A stretch of DNA of 64,000 bases from assembly GCA_025210235.1 (NCBI GenBank), contig JAOASG010000063.1, positions 1 through 64,000 on the forward strand, given 5' to 3'. Source of the stretch: Vallitalea sp. Its GTDB lineage: Bacteria; Bacillota; Clostridia; Lachnospirales; Vallitaleaceae. Shown here in pieces: positions 1-9,628 of the stretch. Position 1 is the stretch's first letter. Every line of letters begins with the position of its first letter. Under the pieces are notes generated by a model. The model was not told the origin of the DNA. It searched no databases and saw only the letters and a list, made by a program, of their open reading frames with translations. Made by a program: the position numbers and the translations under genes.

Positions 1-505
1 CATTAGAACTACCTGCATTACTTCCTCCCTCAACTACTAATCTAAAATCGTAGCTTTTCCCTTTTTCTAACTTTGTTACGGTGGCTGTGCTATCATTTGT
101 TCCTATTTCTCCTGTTTCTGACTCTTTCCAATTTTCTTCCCCTGTTTCTTTCTGCTCTATCTTCACACTTGTTGCTTCTTTTGCTGCCGTCCATGTAAAT
201 ACCACTGTTGTATTTGTTGTTTCTCCATCTTTAACTTTAAAATCACTTATTGTATTTGTTGTTTTAACCTCAATTTCATTAGAACTACCTGCATTACTTC
301 CTCCCTCAACTACTAATCTAAAATCGTAGCTTTTCCCTTTCTCTAACTTTGTTACGATCGCTGTGCTATCATTTGCTCCTATTTCTCCTGTTTCTGACTC
401 TTTCCAATTTTCTTCCCCTGTTTCTTTCTGCTCTATCTTAACGCTTGTTGCTTCTTTTGCTGCCGTCCATGTAAATACTACTGTTGTATTTGTCTTTTTT
501 GTATA
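1..505 (-). repeat. Tandem 276-bp FnIII-domain coding repeats
   Basis: The stretch beginning at 277 repeats the stretch beginning at 1 with a period of 276 bp (92 codons). Over the first 213 bases of each unit I count about seven differences, after which they diverge. The encoded motif is TNTTVVFTWTAAKEATSVKI followed by a FRLVVEGGSNAGSS segment, typical of fibronectin type III. The array probably continues left of the window. Confidence 0.85.
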
Positions 506-3500
506 CTGAAAATCTGATATAGGTGTAATATCTTCAGATAAGGTAATTTTAACATCATCATCTAATAACTCATTCCCAGCCATATCATATAACATAACAT
601 TTGTTGTTTGCCCTGTTTTTCCTTTTTTATTTTGATTTGTTATGTCAACTTCAGCTAATGATTTTTCACTTGAAGTTATAAATTGCATGTTATTAACTGA
701 CAAATCACTAGTTCCACCATCAAAACCAATAGCATAATTAGTACTAGCAGCTAATCCTAAATCTGGTTTTATTTCTATCTTATCATCTTGACTATCAGTT
801 CCTCCAATAATTAATAGATTATTAGTTGGATCTGTTAATGACAATTTAGTTATAGTTCTTTTTAATCCAATAAAATTCCTGGAATTCTTTGTCTCATTTG
901 AAGTAGGTATATATGCATCTGCACTAACATATCCGTCCACTCCTATTACGTTCCCTCTTAACCCTATTTGATAATTACCATCTAGTAAAAATACTCCGTC
1001 ATTTAATTTAATATAAAATACTTTATTAACATCAACACCTGATACTGGTATTAGTGTAATTTGAGAAGAATCAATTATAATATTAGTATCATTATTGTAT
1101 AGTATAAAATCATTTTTATCCAAAATATGATATTTATTATCTTTATATGCTCTTTTATTAAGTGTTATCTTTATTACAGTATCAGATTGAGGTTCTACCA
1201 TAGCTACTTTAGGCTTTGGATTTTCAACTGAATTTATTGCAAAAATTTCATATTCTCTATCTGTACCAAAAGAAGTAGAATTCCCAGCTAATACAGTTAA
1301 TGTACCTATTACTTTAACATAACTAATATCATTTGAATTGTTTAGCTCTTCTTCTCCTGTAAAATAAATCATTGCAGTCTTTGCATCTAAAAATTCAACA
1401 TTTCCTATTGACAATCCTTTTGGATTAGTATTATGCCTTGGATTGTTTACAATGATAACTTCATCCTTCGTTAAATCTCTTTTAGTATCTATGTTAAATT
1501 TTACTTTCAAAGTATTTTTATTTAGCATCTCACAAGAAGTTATATCTAATTCAATATCATCTGCTGCGACTAAATCATCTGTAGTTACAAATAATTTCCT
1601 AGCTCTATCATATCCAATTTTATATGGCTCTAGAGTAGCTGTTTCTGAAACAAAATTATCTAAATCATTAAACTCTACATAATATAATTCACCTGGTTTT
1701 AATTCATGTTTGAGTTCAAAAATAACACTTCTTCCATTATCTGATTTAATAGGTGTTATATCCTCTTTATAGGCTATAACTGCTCCATTATTATCTTTTG
1801 CCTTTTTACTGTATTCAGAATCAGCAAAAATAGAAAATTCACTTACGTGTGCTGTTGCGCTGTTAATCAGTTGTTGTGTTAGATACACCTTTATATGAGT
1901 TGTATCAACTCCTATAATACGCTCTATTGAAAATTGTGGCGAAGATACATCTGACCCTGTAAAAATTATTTTTCTATCACACTCTTTTGTATTTTCAAAT
2001 GTATGTTCTGTATACTTACCTCTAAGATTAGATCCATTTTGTATTGTCAAAGTATATACTTCATTTGAAGTAAGTATATTTTTACCAACTGATAATATAA
2101 TATAATTAGTATTATTTCTTTCAATATCTGTTATATTATATGATTTATTATATGTTTCTGATTTTAATCTAATTTTACTTAAATCAATAGTTCCCGATGA
2201 ATCTATGATTTCATTTATATCTACTTTTATTTTAGTTTTACTTAATGCTTCAGCATTTATAATCTTTAATCTATCAGAAACATCTCCTCTTCCAATAAAT
2301 GTTAATTTAGTATCCGAACTAATTTTGTTACCAGCTCTATCTTTTACATTATTGATTGTTACTTTATATTCTCTCCCTGATTTTTGATTTTGAACAGTTA
2401 ATGTTGCAACTTTTCCTGTTGAATCTAATAAAACTGATGATGGATACCCTAATTCACTTACTTGATAATTACTTTTATTAGTTCCTGTAACTCTATCTAC
2501 AACCTCACCAAATGTAATTTGAATTTTATTTCTACTAATAGATTTAGCTTTATTTGATTTAGTAAATGATAAGTCAGGATCTTTCCCTGCAAACATTAAT
2601 GATGTAGAGTCCCTTAAGTCTTGCCCCAAAATATCCTGGACTCCTGTTTTAACCCTTACTTTAAATGCAATACCTGATTTTAACTCAGTTGTTGTTAATA
2701 TAACTTTTTTCCTGTTAATTTTATCTACTCTTGTTATATCCTCTTCGAATTCAGCACCTATTACCTCAATATCTCTATCAATACTATACTGTGTTATATC
2801 AAGAGCTGTATCATTACATTCATATCCAAAAGTTACTTGAACCTTCGTTGAATCTAAAGCTTCTGCCTTTAACGCAATCTGGTACTTTGGTTTATCCTTA
2901 CCTGCAAATACATCCTTTTCACTATCTTTCATTATATTCTTACCATCAGAGATATTAGCTACTTTAATGGTATATGGTATTCCCGATTTCTGGTCAGATG
3001 TATTTAATACAACTGTTGTATCCCCACCAATGATGTTTTTATCAATCTTAGCGTCTAGTATATCAATATTTGGAGTAATTCTATAATTAGAAATATCCGT
3101 AGCTGACTCTTCATCTAACAGTCCATCTTCTTGAAAATATACAATTACTTTATATCCCGCTTCAGATACTACACCTTCTAGTTTAGGTGCTTTATTATCA
3201 GGATCTTTACCTGCAAATAAATCTTTTGATTCATCATAATCTGCTGATAATCCTTTATATGAATCTATATTTCTTGATTTAACTGTATAAGCCTTTCCAC
3301 TTCTCAATCCTTTTACAGTTAATAGTAATATTGTATTATTTTCATTACCATCTTTTTTCATTTCTTCTTCATCTATATTCACTTCTAATATAGAAGCATT
3401 GTTATCTAATGAAAAATTATCTGCTATTAAAGTATCCTTATTTAGATTTCTTGTATCTATTACAACTCTTAGTAAAGTTCCTGTAATTGGCTTTGCAAAA

Positions 3501-4429
3501 GTGATTTTAGGTTTTGTCTTGTCTTCTTTAATTGTTGGAACAACAACTTTTGATACATCTCCATAATTAACGGTATATTTATATCCTATTTTCAATTCAG
3601 GAACTTTAATTATGGCTACTGTTTCACTATCAGCCATATTAATATCTAAAACAGAATATTCATACCCACTATTACTTACGATATTAAAGTCTTCATATTC
3701 TACATCAACTGATTCATTAAAATGAATCTCAAGTGTTGTAGCATCTATAGCCGATGCTTTTGTCATAATACCTTCTGGTTTAAATGGTCCAAAACCTAAT
3801 ACATCCGCTAGATCTTTATCAATAATTCCCTCTTCTATTAATGCATCTATTAATCTAACACCACTACTATTTTCTGCTTTTAAAGCTTCTACAGTAACCG
3901 TCGCTATATCATTATTAGTAAATGTTTGTACATGTGATGCTAAATATAAGCCTTTACTTGCTGCAAATGTTAGTGTATTATTCCACTCAAAATCTTTTCC
4001 TTGTCTATATCCTAGTGCTTCAAGCATTACTTTATAGTAAGCTTGCGCAGATATTATTTCATTAGGTGCAAACCTTGTTCCAGTACCCACCCATCCTAAC
4101 TCAGGATGTGCTTTTAAATATGCAAGTATGTTCTTGCCTACAGTCCATTCTAAATCATTTACATCACTAAAATTATCTTCTCCAGTAAAACATATAGCCT
4201 CTTCTTCTAATCCTTTAAGTCTTAAAAACATAACTGCTGCCTGTATTCTTGTTGTTTTCTTAGCAAGATATTTAGGAGTAACTCCTTCACCTTCTCCTCT
4301 TAACATATTTAATGATTCTACTATTTCAACATCTGTCTTATCCCATTCTCTAGCATATGTTTCATTAAAGGATGGCAATAGTATAATAAATGTTAATAAT
4401 AGAGCCATAATCTTTTTAAAATTTTCCAT
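1..4429 (-). CDS. S-layer-type surface protein with SLH, Ig-like and FnIII repeats (C-terminus beyond window)
   Basis: Open frame running from ATG at 4429 off the left edge of the window, so about 1476 codons are visible and the stop is missing. The start MENFKKIMALLL follows an AGGGAAG site and begins a signal peptide (about residues 1-26). Residues about 30-200 resemble SLH domains (F-D-V, W-T, PELGW and ALGY segments), which bind secondary cell wall polymer. Next come repeated Big_5-like beta domains, each ending in a FAGKD-type signature, and then 92-residue fibronectin-III-like repeats at the C-terminal end. It is a paralog of the protein encoded at 4765-9180, colinear with it over most of its length. 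Cell-surface location is inferred from the signal peptide and SLH region. No terminator for the upstream gene fails to separate them, so it may have its own weak promoter. Confidence 0.85.
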   Translation of the reverse strand, partial: MENFKKIMALLLTFIILLPSFNETYAREWDKTDVEIVESLNMLRGEGEGVTPKYLAKKTTRIQAAVMFLRLKGLEEEAICFTGEDNFSDVNDLEWTVGKNILAYLKAHPELGWVGTGTRFAPNEIISAQAYYKVMLEALGYRQGKDFEWNNTLTFAASKGLYLASHVQTFTNNDIATVTVEALKAENSSGVRLIDALIEEGIIDKDLADVLGFGPFKPEGIMTKASAIDATTLEIHFNESVDVEYEDFNIVSNSGYEYSVLDINMADSETVAIIKVPELKIGYKYTVNYGDVSKVVVPTIKEDKTKPKITFAKPITGTLLRVVIDTRNLNKDTLIADNFSLDNNASILEVNIDEEEMKKDGNENNTILLLTVKGLRSGKAYTVKSRNIDSYKGLSADYDESKDLFAGKDPDNKAPKLEGVVSEAGYKVIVYFQEDGLLDEESATDISNYRITPNIDILDAKIDKNIIGGDTTVVLNTSDQKSGIPYTIKVANISDGKNIMKDSEKDVFAGKDKPKYQIALKAEALDSTKVQVTFGYECNDTALDITQYSIDRDIEVIGAEFEEDITRVDKINRKKVILTTTELKSGIAFKVRVKTGVQDILGQDLRDSTSLMFAGKDPDLSFTKSNKAKSISRNKIQITFGEVVDRVTGTNKSNYQVSELGYPSSVLLDSTGKVATLTVQNQKSGREYKVTINNVKDRAGNKISSDTKLTFIGRGDVSDRLKIINAEALSKTKIKVDINEIIDSSGTIDLSKIRLKSETYNKSYNITDIERNNTNYIILSVGKNILTSNEVYTLTIQNGSNLRGKYTEHTFENTKECDRKIIFTGSDVSSPQFSIERIIGVDTTHIKVYLTQQLINSATAHVSEFSIFADSEYSKKAKDNNGAVIAYKEDITPIKSDNGRSVIFELKHELKPGELYYVEFNDLDNFVSETATLEPYKIGYDRARKLFVTTDDLVAADDIELDITSCEMLNKNTLKVKFNIDTKRDLTKDEVIIVNNPRHNTNPKGLSIGNVEFLDAKTAMIYFTGEEELNNSNDISYVKVIGTLTVLAGNSTSFGTDREYEIFAINSVENPKPKVAMVEPQSDTVIKITLNKRAYKDNKYHILDKNDFILYNNDTNIIIDSSQITLIPVSGVDVNKVFYIKLNDGVFLLDGNYQIGLRGNVIGVDGYVSADAYIPTSNETKNSRNFIGLKRTITKLSLTDPTNNLLIIGGTDSQDDKIEIKPDLGLAASTNYAIGFDGGTSDLSVNNMQFITSSEKSLAEVDITNQNKKGKTGQTTNVMLYDMAGNELLDDDVKITLSEDITPISDFQYTKKTNTTVVFTWTAAKEATSVKIEQKETGEENWKESETGEIGANDSTAIVTKLEKGKSYDFRLVVEGGSNAGSSNEIEVKTTNTISDFKVKDGETTNTTVVFTWTAAKEATSVKIEQKETGEENWKESETGEIGTNDSTATVTKLEKGKSYDFRLVVEGGSNAGSSN

Positions 4430-4764
4430 ATTAATACTTCCCTTCATAATTATTATAATTTTTTCCCTCTATTCCAAATTATACTATTATTATATGATCT
4501 GTCAATTTATTAAAGCTATATTTAACTCATATGTAATAATTATGTTGGGTAATTGTAATATATATACAATTATATTAGATGTCTATATATTGTTTAATAT
4601 TTTATTTAAAGATAATAAAAAAAGCAAACTAATAGAACTCCGCTATTAATTTACCTTTTATAAATAATAATTTTTAATTATACTGCTATAATTTTTTTTA
4701 TAAAAACAATCTAATAGGCTAATCACCTATTAGATTGCTTTGTATAACTAGATTAATTTTTTAC
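4430..4764. other. Intergenic region between the two S-layer paralogs
   Basis: AT-rich spacer of 335 bp. It holds the terminator of the 4765-9180 gene (4707-4737) and the leader and ribosome binding site of the partial gene that starts at 4429. I see no small gene here; an open frame on the plus strand across it is an antisense shadow without a ribosome binding site. Confidence 0.6.
4707..4737 (-). terminator. Rho-independent terminator of the S-layer gene
   Basis: A perfect 12-bp stem (4707-4718 with 4726-4737) with a 7-base loop. Read on the minus strand it is followed directly by five T and then an A/T-rich run. It lies 27 bases past the stop codon at 4765. Confidence 0.85.
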
Positions 4765-7700
4765 TTATTCTTGTTTAGCTAAAGTTTTACCGGTAGCAGT
4801 TGTAGTTGTAGCATTACCTGCTTCATCAGTAAGTAACCCTGCATCTACATCAAACGTAATAGAACTAACATCCCAGTTTATTGCTGCATTATCAGCATCA
4901 CTAACTGTAATAGTTATCTCTGTATCACTTGTTATAGTACCTGTAGAATCTGTTAATACATATGTAGAATTAGTGCTTTCAATGTTACTTCCTTTTAAAG
5001 TTATTTTAGTAACATCTACTAAATCACCAATAGCTCCTGCACCTTCTACAGTAATAACAATTTGGTTGTCACTCTTATCGTAAATAGCGCTTCCTACAGA
5101 TGTTAATGTAGGAACAGTTGCATCATACTTAACAACTACTTCATCACTTACTGGAGTTTCATTACCAGCTGCATCTATAACTGAGTAAGTAACTTTGATA
5201 TCACCTTCAGCTAATTCACTTACTTTAACCGCACCATTTGGGTTAGCTATATAAGCTTCAGCTTCAGACGCACTATGTTGATGTCCTGTTAATGTTGTAT
5301 GAGTAACATTACTGCCATCATCTTCACCTAAAACAGGTGTTACATCAGCAGTTGCTTCAGCAATTATTCCAATTGTTTTATCATTTTTATCAGTAAACTT
5401 AACTACTAATTTTTGATTATTTAATAAAGCAATTCCTGGTACAAATATAGCACTATCTTCATTAAGTTTTGCTATATGACCATCTGTACTCTTTAAATTT
5501 TTAGCACTAGGAGCTAATGTATTAGCACCATTTCCTGTAACTTTGCTTAATGCATCTGCATTTCCACCAAAGTTTTTAGAGTTTGCAGTTTTATCAAGAC
5601 TTGGTTTGTACTCTTTAGCAGGAACGATTCCATCTACACCAAATACAGTTGGTTTTAAACCAATTTGATAATTAGCATTCTTAACAAATACGCCACCAGC
5701 TAATTCAATATAGAATTCTTTGTCTTTACCTGCTCCAGATACAACTTCTAGAGTAAAATCTGTAATTTCTCTACCTGTATCTTTGTTATAAATAACAAAT
5801 AATCCTGTATCACTTGTTCCAATTCTAGTTTGAGAATTATCACTGTAGATTCTTTCACTTGTAACTACTTTAATCTTACTATTCGTTATTGGTTGAGTAA
5901 CTACAATTGAAGGAGCTTCATTTTTTATCTTATTTATAGCAAATGATCCTACATGTTTATCTGTAGCAAATCCTTGATCTCCTATTTTTGTAGATAATCC
6001 ATGACCTGAAGTAAATACTACATAGTTGATTCCGTTTGATTCATCTAATACTGAATTTGTATCATTGAAGAATAATCTATAAGTTTTTTCATCAACTTTT
6101 TCAAAACTTGAAACAGCTAGACTATTTGAGTTATTTAATCCTGTTTTAACACTTGCAACTTTAACTTTTGCTGGTGTTAAAGAACCTTTTACAGCAGCAT
6201 TAAATTTAACTTCAATAGTATTAACATCTTTCATATCTGCTTGAGCAACAGCTAATTGAACTTCATCGTATGATTTTAATGTAGAAGTTGTTGCCATAAG
6301 TTTTCTATAATCTTTTTCTGTTTCTGTTTTTAAGAATGCTGGACCAGATTTTAATTCGTTACTACCATCATAAGTCATATCTATTCTTACATAATATACT
6401 GTATCATTAGATAATTCTGAATCTAATCTTAATGTTAGCTCTTTCTTATTATCACTTAAAGTATTATTAGTTGTATCTTTTACACTCTTAATTACATCGC
6501 CTGTTAAGTCAGCATTTTTATATAACTTAACAAAATCAGCTGCAAAATCACTTGCATTTGCTGGAGTGGTTAAAGGTTCAGTAAATATAACTTTAACATA
6601 AGTCTTATTTAAATATTCGATGGTTGCATCAAATTCAGCTTTTTCATTATCTTTACCTACAAATGTAAGTGAATCATGATCATGATCCATATCATGTTTT
6701 GTTCTTTTTCCTTGAATAGTTTTATCATCATCTTTCCATGTAACTCTATAAATGTAATTTCCATTTAATTTAGTATCAGAGTCAACAGTTAAGATAACAT
6801 AATTAGTTCCTACATATATATCGCTATCACTTGAACCAAAACCAAGATCAAAACTAATAGTTTCTCCAGATTTTGATGTGTTTTTAATTTCTACATCATC
6901 TGCTTCAGCAAAAGTATTTGTTGAATTTCTTTCTATTTCTTCATTAAATGTTACTTTTACTTTATCTTTTGATAAAGCTTTTACTTCTGTAACTTTTAAT
7001 TTTGTAGAAATTTCACCAACACCAGTAAATGTTTTCTTAGTATCAGCTTTGATTACATTACCAGCTTTGTCTTTAATATTATTGAATGTAATAGTATAAG
7101 ATTCACCAGATTTTTGCTCAGCTACTTTTAAAGTAACAACATCTCCAGCAGCGTTTAATGTCGCTTCTGATGGATATCCTAAATCACTAATTGCATAATT
7201 AGATAATTCAAGAACTGATGCTCTATCTAGTCTTTCACCAAAAGTTACAACTACTGTTTTAGGGTCTTTTGCTTTTACAGAAATTGAGCTAGTAAATGCA
7301 ACATCTTTATCTTTACCAGCGAAAATTAATTTTGCACTTTCTTTTAATCCTTGACCAAGTATATCTTGTACGCCTGTTTTAACAGTTACTGTATAAGCTT
7401 TACCTGATTTCATTTCACTAGTTGTTAAAATAACAGCTTTTTGGTTTAATTTATCAACTTGAGTAACATCTTCTTCAAATTCAGCAGCTGTTACTTCAAT
7501 ATCATTATTAATTTCGTAGTTAGCAATATCAAGTGCTGTTTCATTACACTCATATTCAAATTCTACTTTTACTTTTGTTGCATCAAGTGATTCAGCTTTT
7601 TTCGCTTTTTGATTATCAGCTTTATCTTTTCCTGCAAATACAGCTTTTGCTGCTTCTTTCATTACATTAGTACCATCAGAAACATTATTAACTGTTAAAG

Positions 7701-9180
7701 TATAAGCAGTACCTGATTTTTGATAAGAAGTTGTTAAAATAACAACGTTATATCCTTTTTTCTTTCCAATTACATTCTTATCTAATTTAGCTGCTTTAAT
7801 TTCTAACTCTGGGCTAATTGAGTAGTTAGCAATGTCAGTAGCTGTAGCTTCGTCTAATTTTACATCTTCTGCGAAATATACTTTAACTAAGTATCCAGCT
7901 TCAGATTCAGCTCCAAATAGTTCAGGACCTTTTTTATCTGCATCTTTACCAGCAAAAGTATCTTTTGATTCATCTGCAACAAGACCTTCATATGACTCTA
8001 CATTAGTTGATTTAATTGTATATCCTTTTCCAGATTTTAAACCAGTTACTCCTAAAGTAACAACAGTTTTACCAACAAATTCTTCTTCTTTCATAGCTTC
8101 TGTATTAATTTCTGCACTTAATACAGTTGCATCATTATTTAATGAGAAATTATCACTAATTAATGTGTTTTTGTTAAGATTTCTAGTATTGAAAACTACA
8201 TTTACAACTGCACCAGTAATTGCTTCTGCTTTTTCAATAGCTGGTTTAGTTTTATCATCTTTGATTGTTGGAACAACAGTCTTAGAAACTTCACCATAAG
8301 TTACGCTATATTTGCTTCCAACTTTCATTTCAGCAACTGTTAATACAGCAACTTTTCCAGCGTCTGCAGATGTTACAGCAGATACAGCAAATTCATCATC
8401 ACCAGCTACTACTGCAAAATCATCAGCAGTTACTTCAACAGCTTCATCAAAGTTTACAACAACTGTTGTAGCATCGATAGCTTTTGCTGAAACCATTTTA
8501 GCAGTTACAGGAACTGTATAGTCAAGTAATTCAACAGCTTTTTCTTCTTCGATTGCACCAGCTTCTACTAATGCGTTAAGAAGTACTGTTCCTTCACTAT
8601 TTTCAGCTTTTAAAGTTTCAACAGTTACTGCAGCTACATCGTTCATTGTTAATTTTTCAGCGTCTGCAGCTACTTTTAAGCCTTTACTTGCAGCAAATTC
8701 CATTACTTCGCCCCAAGTAAAATCAGTATCTTGTTTGTATCCTAGTGTTTCAAGCATTACTTTATAGTAAGCTTTAACTGTCATCATTCCATTAGGATTG
8801 AATTTATTGTCATTTCCTTGCCATCCTAATTCAGGATTAGCTTTTAAATAAGCTAATGCTGCTCTACCAGCAGTCCATGTCATATCTTCAGCATCTGCAA
8901 ATGTTTCAGTACCTTCATAAGCTAATGCTTCTTCATATTTTCCTCTTAATCTTAATGACATAATAGCTATTTTCCATCTTGGGCTTTCTGTCGCAAGATA
9001 TTCTTCTGTTACACCGTTACCACTACCTTGGATTAAATTTAATCCTTCGCAAATCTTAGCATCAGTTACTTCTGCACTAATTTCTGCAGCTTCTTCAGCA
9101 GCAAATGTTGGCATTGCAAATGTTGAGAATACCATTGCTAATGAAAGAACTAATGCACAAACTTTTTTAAAGTTTTTCAT
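4765..9180 (-). CDS. S-layer homology and Ig-like repeat surface protein (probable main S-layer protein)
   Basis: 1471 residues from ATG at 9180, chosen because GGAGGAGAA lies just upstream and a signal peptide (MKNFKKVCALVLSLAMVFST, cleavage near residue 27) starts here; an upstream in-frame ATG lacks a site. Residues about 85-200 form SLH-like repeats (ETFADAEDMTW, PELGWQGND, MLETLGYKQD). From about 240 onward come repeated Big_5/SbsA-like beta domains with the recurrent signature F-x-GKDKD, and a C-terminal Ig-like region. Few cysteines, high Ala/Val/Thr and a strong consensus promoter suit an abundant surface-layer protein, though abundance is inferred. It differs from its downstream paralog by lacking FnIII repeats. 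It ends with a strong terminator. Confidence 0.88.
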   Translation of the reverse strand: MKNFKKVCALVLSLAMVFSTFAMPTFAAEEAAEISAEVTDAKICEGLNLIQGSGNGVTEEYLATESPRWKIAIMSLRLRGKYEEALAYEGTETFADAEDMTWTAGRAALAYLKANPELGWQGNDNKFNPNGMMTVKAYYKVMLETLGYKQDTDFTWGEVMEFAASKGLKVAADAEKLTMNDVAAVTVETLKAENSEGTVLLNALVEAGAIEEEKAVELLDYTVPVTAKMVSAKAIDATTVVVNFDEAVEVTADDFAVVAGDDEFAVSAVTSADAGKVAVLTVAEMKVGSKYSVTYGEVSKTVVPTIKDDKTKPAIEKAEAITGAVVNVVFNTRNLNKNTLISDNFSLNNDATVLSAEINTEAMKEEEFVGKTVVTLGVTGLKSGKGYTIKSTNVESYEGLVADESKDTFAGKDADKKGPELFGAESEAGYLVKVYFAEDVKLDEATATDIANYSISPELEIKAAKLDKNVIGKKKGYNVVILTTSYQKSGTAYTLTVNNVSDGTNVMKEAAKAVFAGKDKADNQKAKKAESLDATKVKVEFEYECNETALDIANYEINNDIEVTAAEFEEDVTQVDKLNQKAVILTTSEMKSGKAYTVTVKTGVQDILGQGLKESAKLIFAGKDKDVAFTSSISVKAKDPKTVVVTFGERLDRASVLELSNYAISDLGYPSEATLNAAGDVVTLKVAEQKSGESYTITFNNIKDKAGNVIKADTKKTFTGVGEISTKLKVTEVKALSKDKVKVTFNEEIERNSTNTFAEADDVEIKNTSKSGETISFDLGFGSSDSDIYVGTNYVILTVDSDTKLNGNYIYRVTWKDDDKTIQGKRTKHDMDHDHDSLTFVGKDNEKAEFDATIEYLNKTYVKVIFTEPLTTPANASDFAADFVKLYKNADLTGDVIKSVKDTTNNTLSDNKKELTLRLDSELSNDTVYYVRIDMTYDGSNELKSGPAFLKTETEKDYRKLMATTSTLKSYDEVQLAVAQADMKDVNTIEVKFNAAVKGSLTPAKVKVASVKTGLNNSNSLAVSSFEKVDEKTYRLFFNDTNSVLDESNGINYVVFTSGHGLSTKIGDQGFATDKHVGSFAINKIKNEAPSIVVTQPITNSKIKVVTSERIYSDNSQTRIGTSDTGLFVIYNKDTGREITDFTLEVVSGAGKDKEFYIELAGGVFVKNANYQIGLKPTVFGVDGIVPAKEYKPSLDKTANSKNFGGNADALSKVTGNGANTLAPSAKNLKSTDGHIAKLNEDSAIFVPGIALLNNQKLVVKFTDKNDKTIGIIAEATADVTPVLGEDDGSNVTHTTLTGHQHSASEAEAYIANPNGAVKVSELAEGDIKVTYSVIDAAGNETPVSDEVVVKYDATVPTLTSVGSAIYDKSDNQIVITVEGAGAIGDLVDVTKITLKGSNIESTNSTYVLTDSTGTITSDTEITITVSDADNAAINWDVSSITFDVDAGLLTDEAGNATTTTATGKTLAKQE

Positions 9181-9244
9181 TAATATTTCTCCTCCTTTTA
9201 TAATTGCTTTTAGAATTGGAAAGGTTATCCACCTTTCAAGCACA

Positions 9245-9279
9245 TGGTAAATTATAGCACTACATTATTTACCAGTCAA
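9245..9279 (-). promoter_or_regulatory. SigA-type promoter of the S-layer gene with overlapping inverted repeat
   Basis: On the minus strand TTGACT (9274-9279) and TATAAT (9251-9256) are separated by exactly 17 bases. The leader to the ATG at 9180 is about 65 bases. An inverted repeat TGGTAAAT/ATTTACCA (9245-9252 and 9267-9274) brackets the -10 and spacer, suggesting an operator; the binding protein is unknown. Confidence 0.8.
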
Positions 9280-9529
9280 TATAATATCTTCATATGTAAC
9301 AAATCTGTAATAGAGTTCTAATATGAATAATTTATATATTATGGATAATAATGTAACTAGATTTATTATAACCATAATAATCCATTAATACAAGCATTTT
9401 CCTGTATTGTAATATTACCGTAATATATATTAATAATTCTTCCTAATCTTTTACAAAATGCTATTGTATACTGCTTTAGCGAGACTTACATAATCTTGTT
9501 TCAATAAATTATTTATTCTATAAACAAAA
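9280..9529. other. Intergenic AT-rich region upstream of the S-layer promoter
   Basis: About 250 bp between the S-layer promoter and the terminator of the gal operon. I see no open reading frame, repeat copy or clear stem in it. Confidence 0.5.
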
Positions 9530-9555
9530 GGATAGCTCTTATTAAAAAGCTACCC
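9530..9555 (-). terminator. Terminator of the gal operon
   Basis: Minus-strand stem GGGTAGCT/AGCTATCC with one G-U pair and a 10-base loop, followed by TTTTGTTT. It lies about 75 bases after the galT stop codon. Confidence 0.65.
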
Positions 9556-9628
9556 CCTACTTAATTCTTACACCTATATTAAATCAGACATTATAAACCT
9601 AATATTTAATATATTTTTTTATCTAATC

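Noticed and set aside
4128..4649. Plus-strand open frame of 173 codons over the start of the partial S-layer gene
   Set aside because: It is antisense to a well-supported gene and its leader, has no ribosome binding site, and its product is low-complexity.
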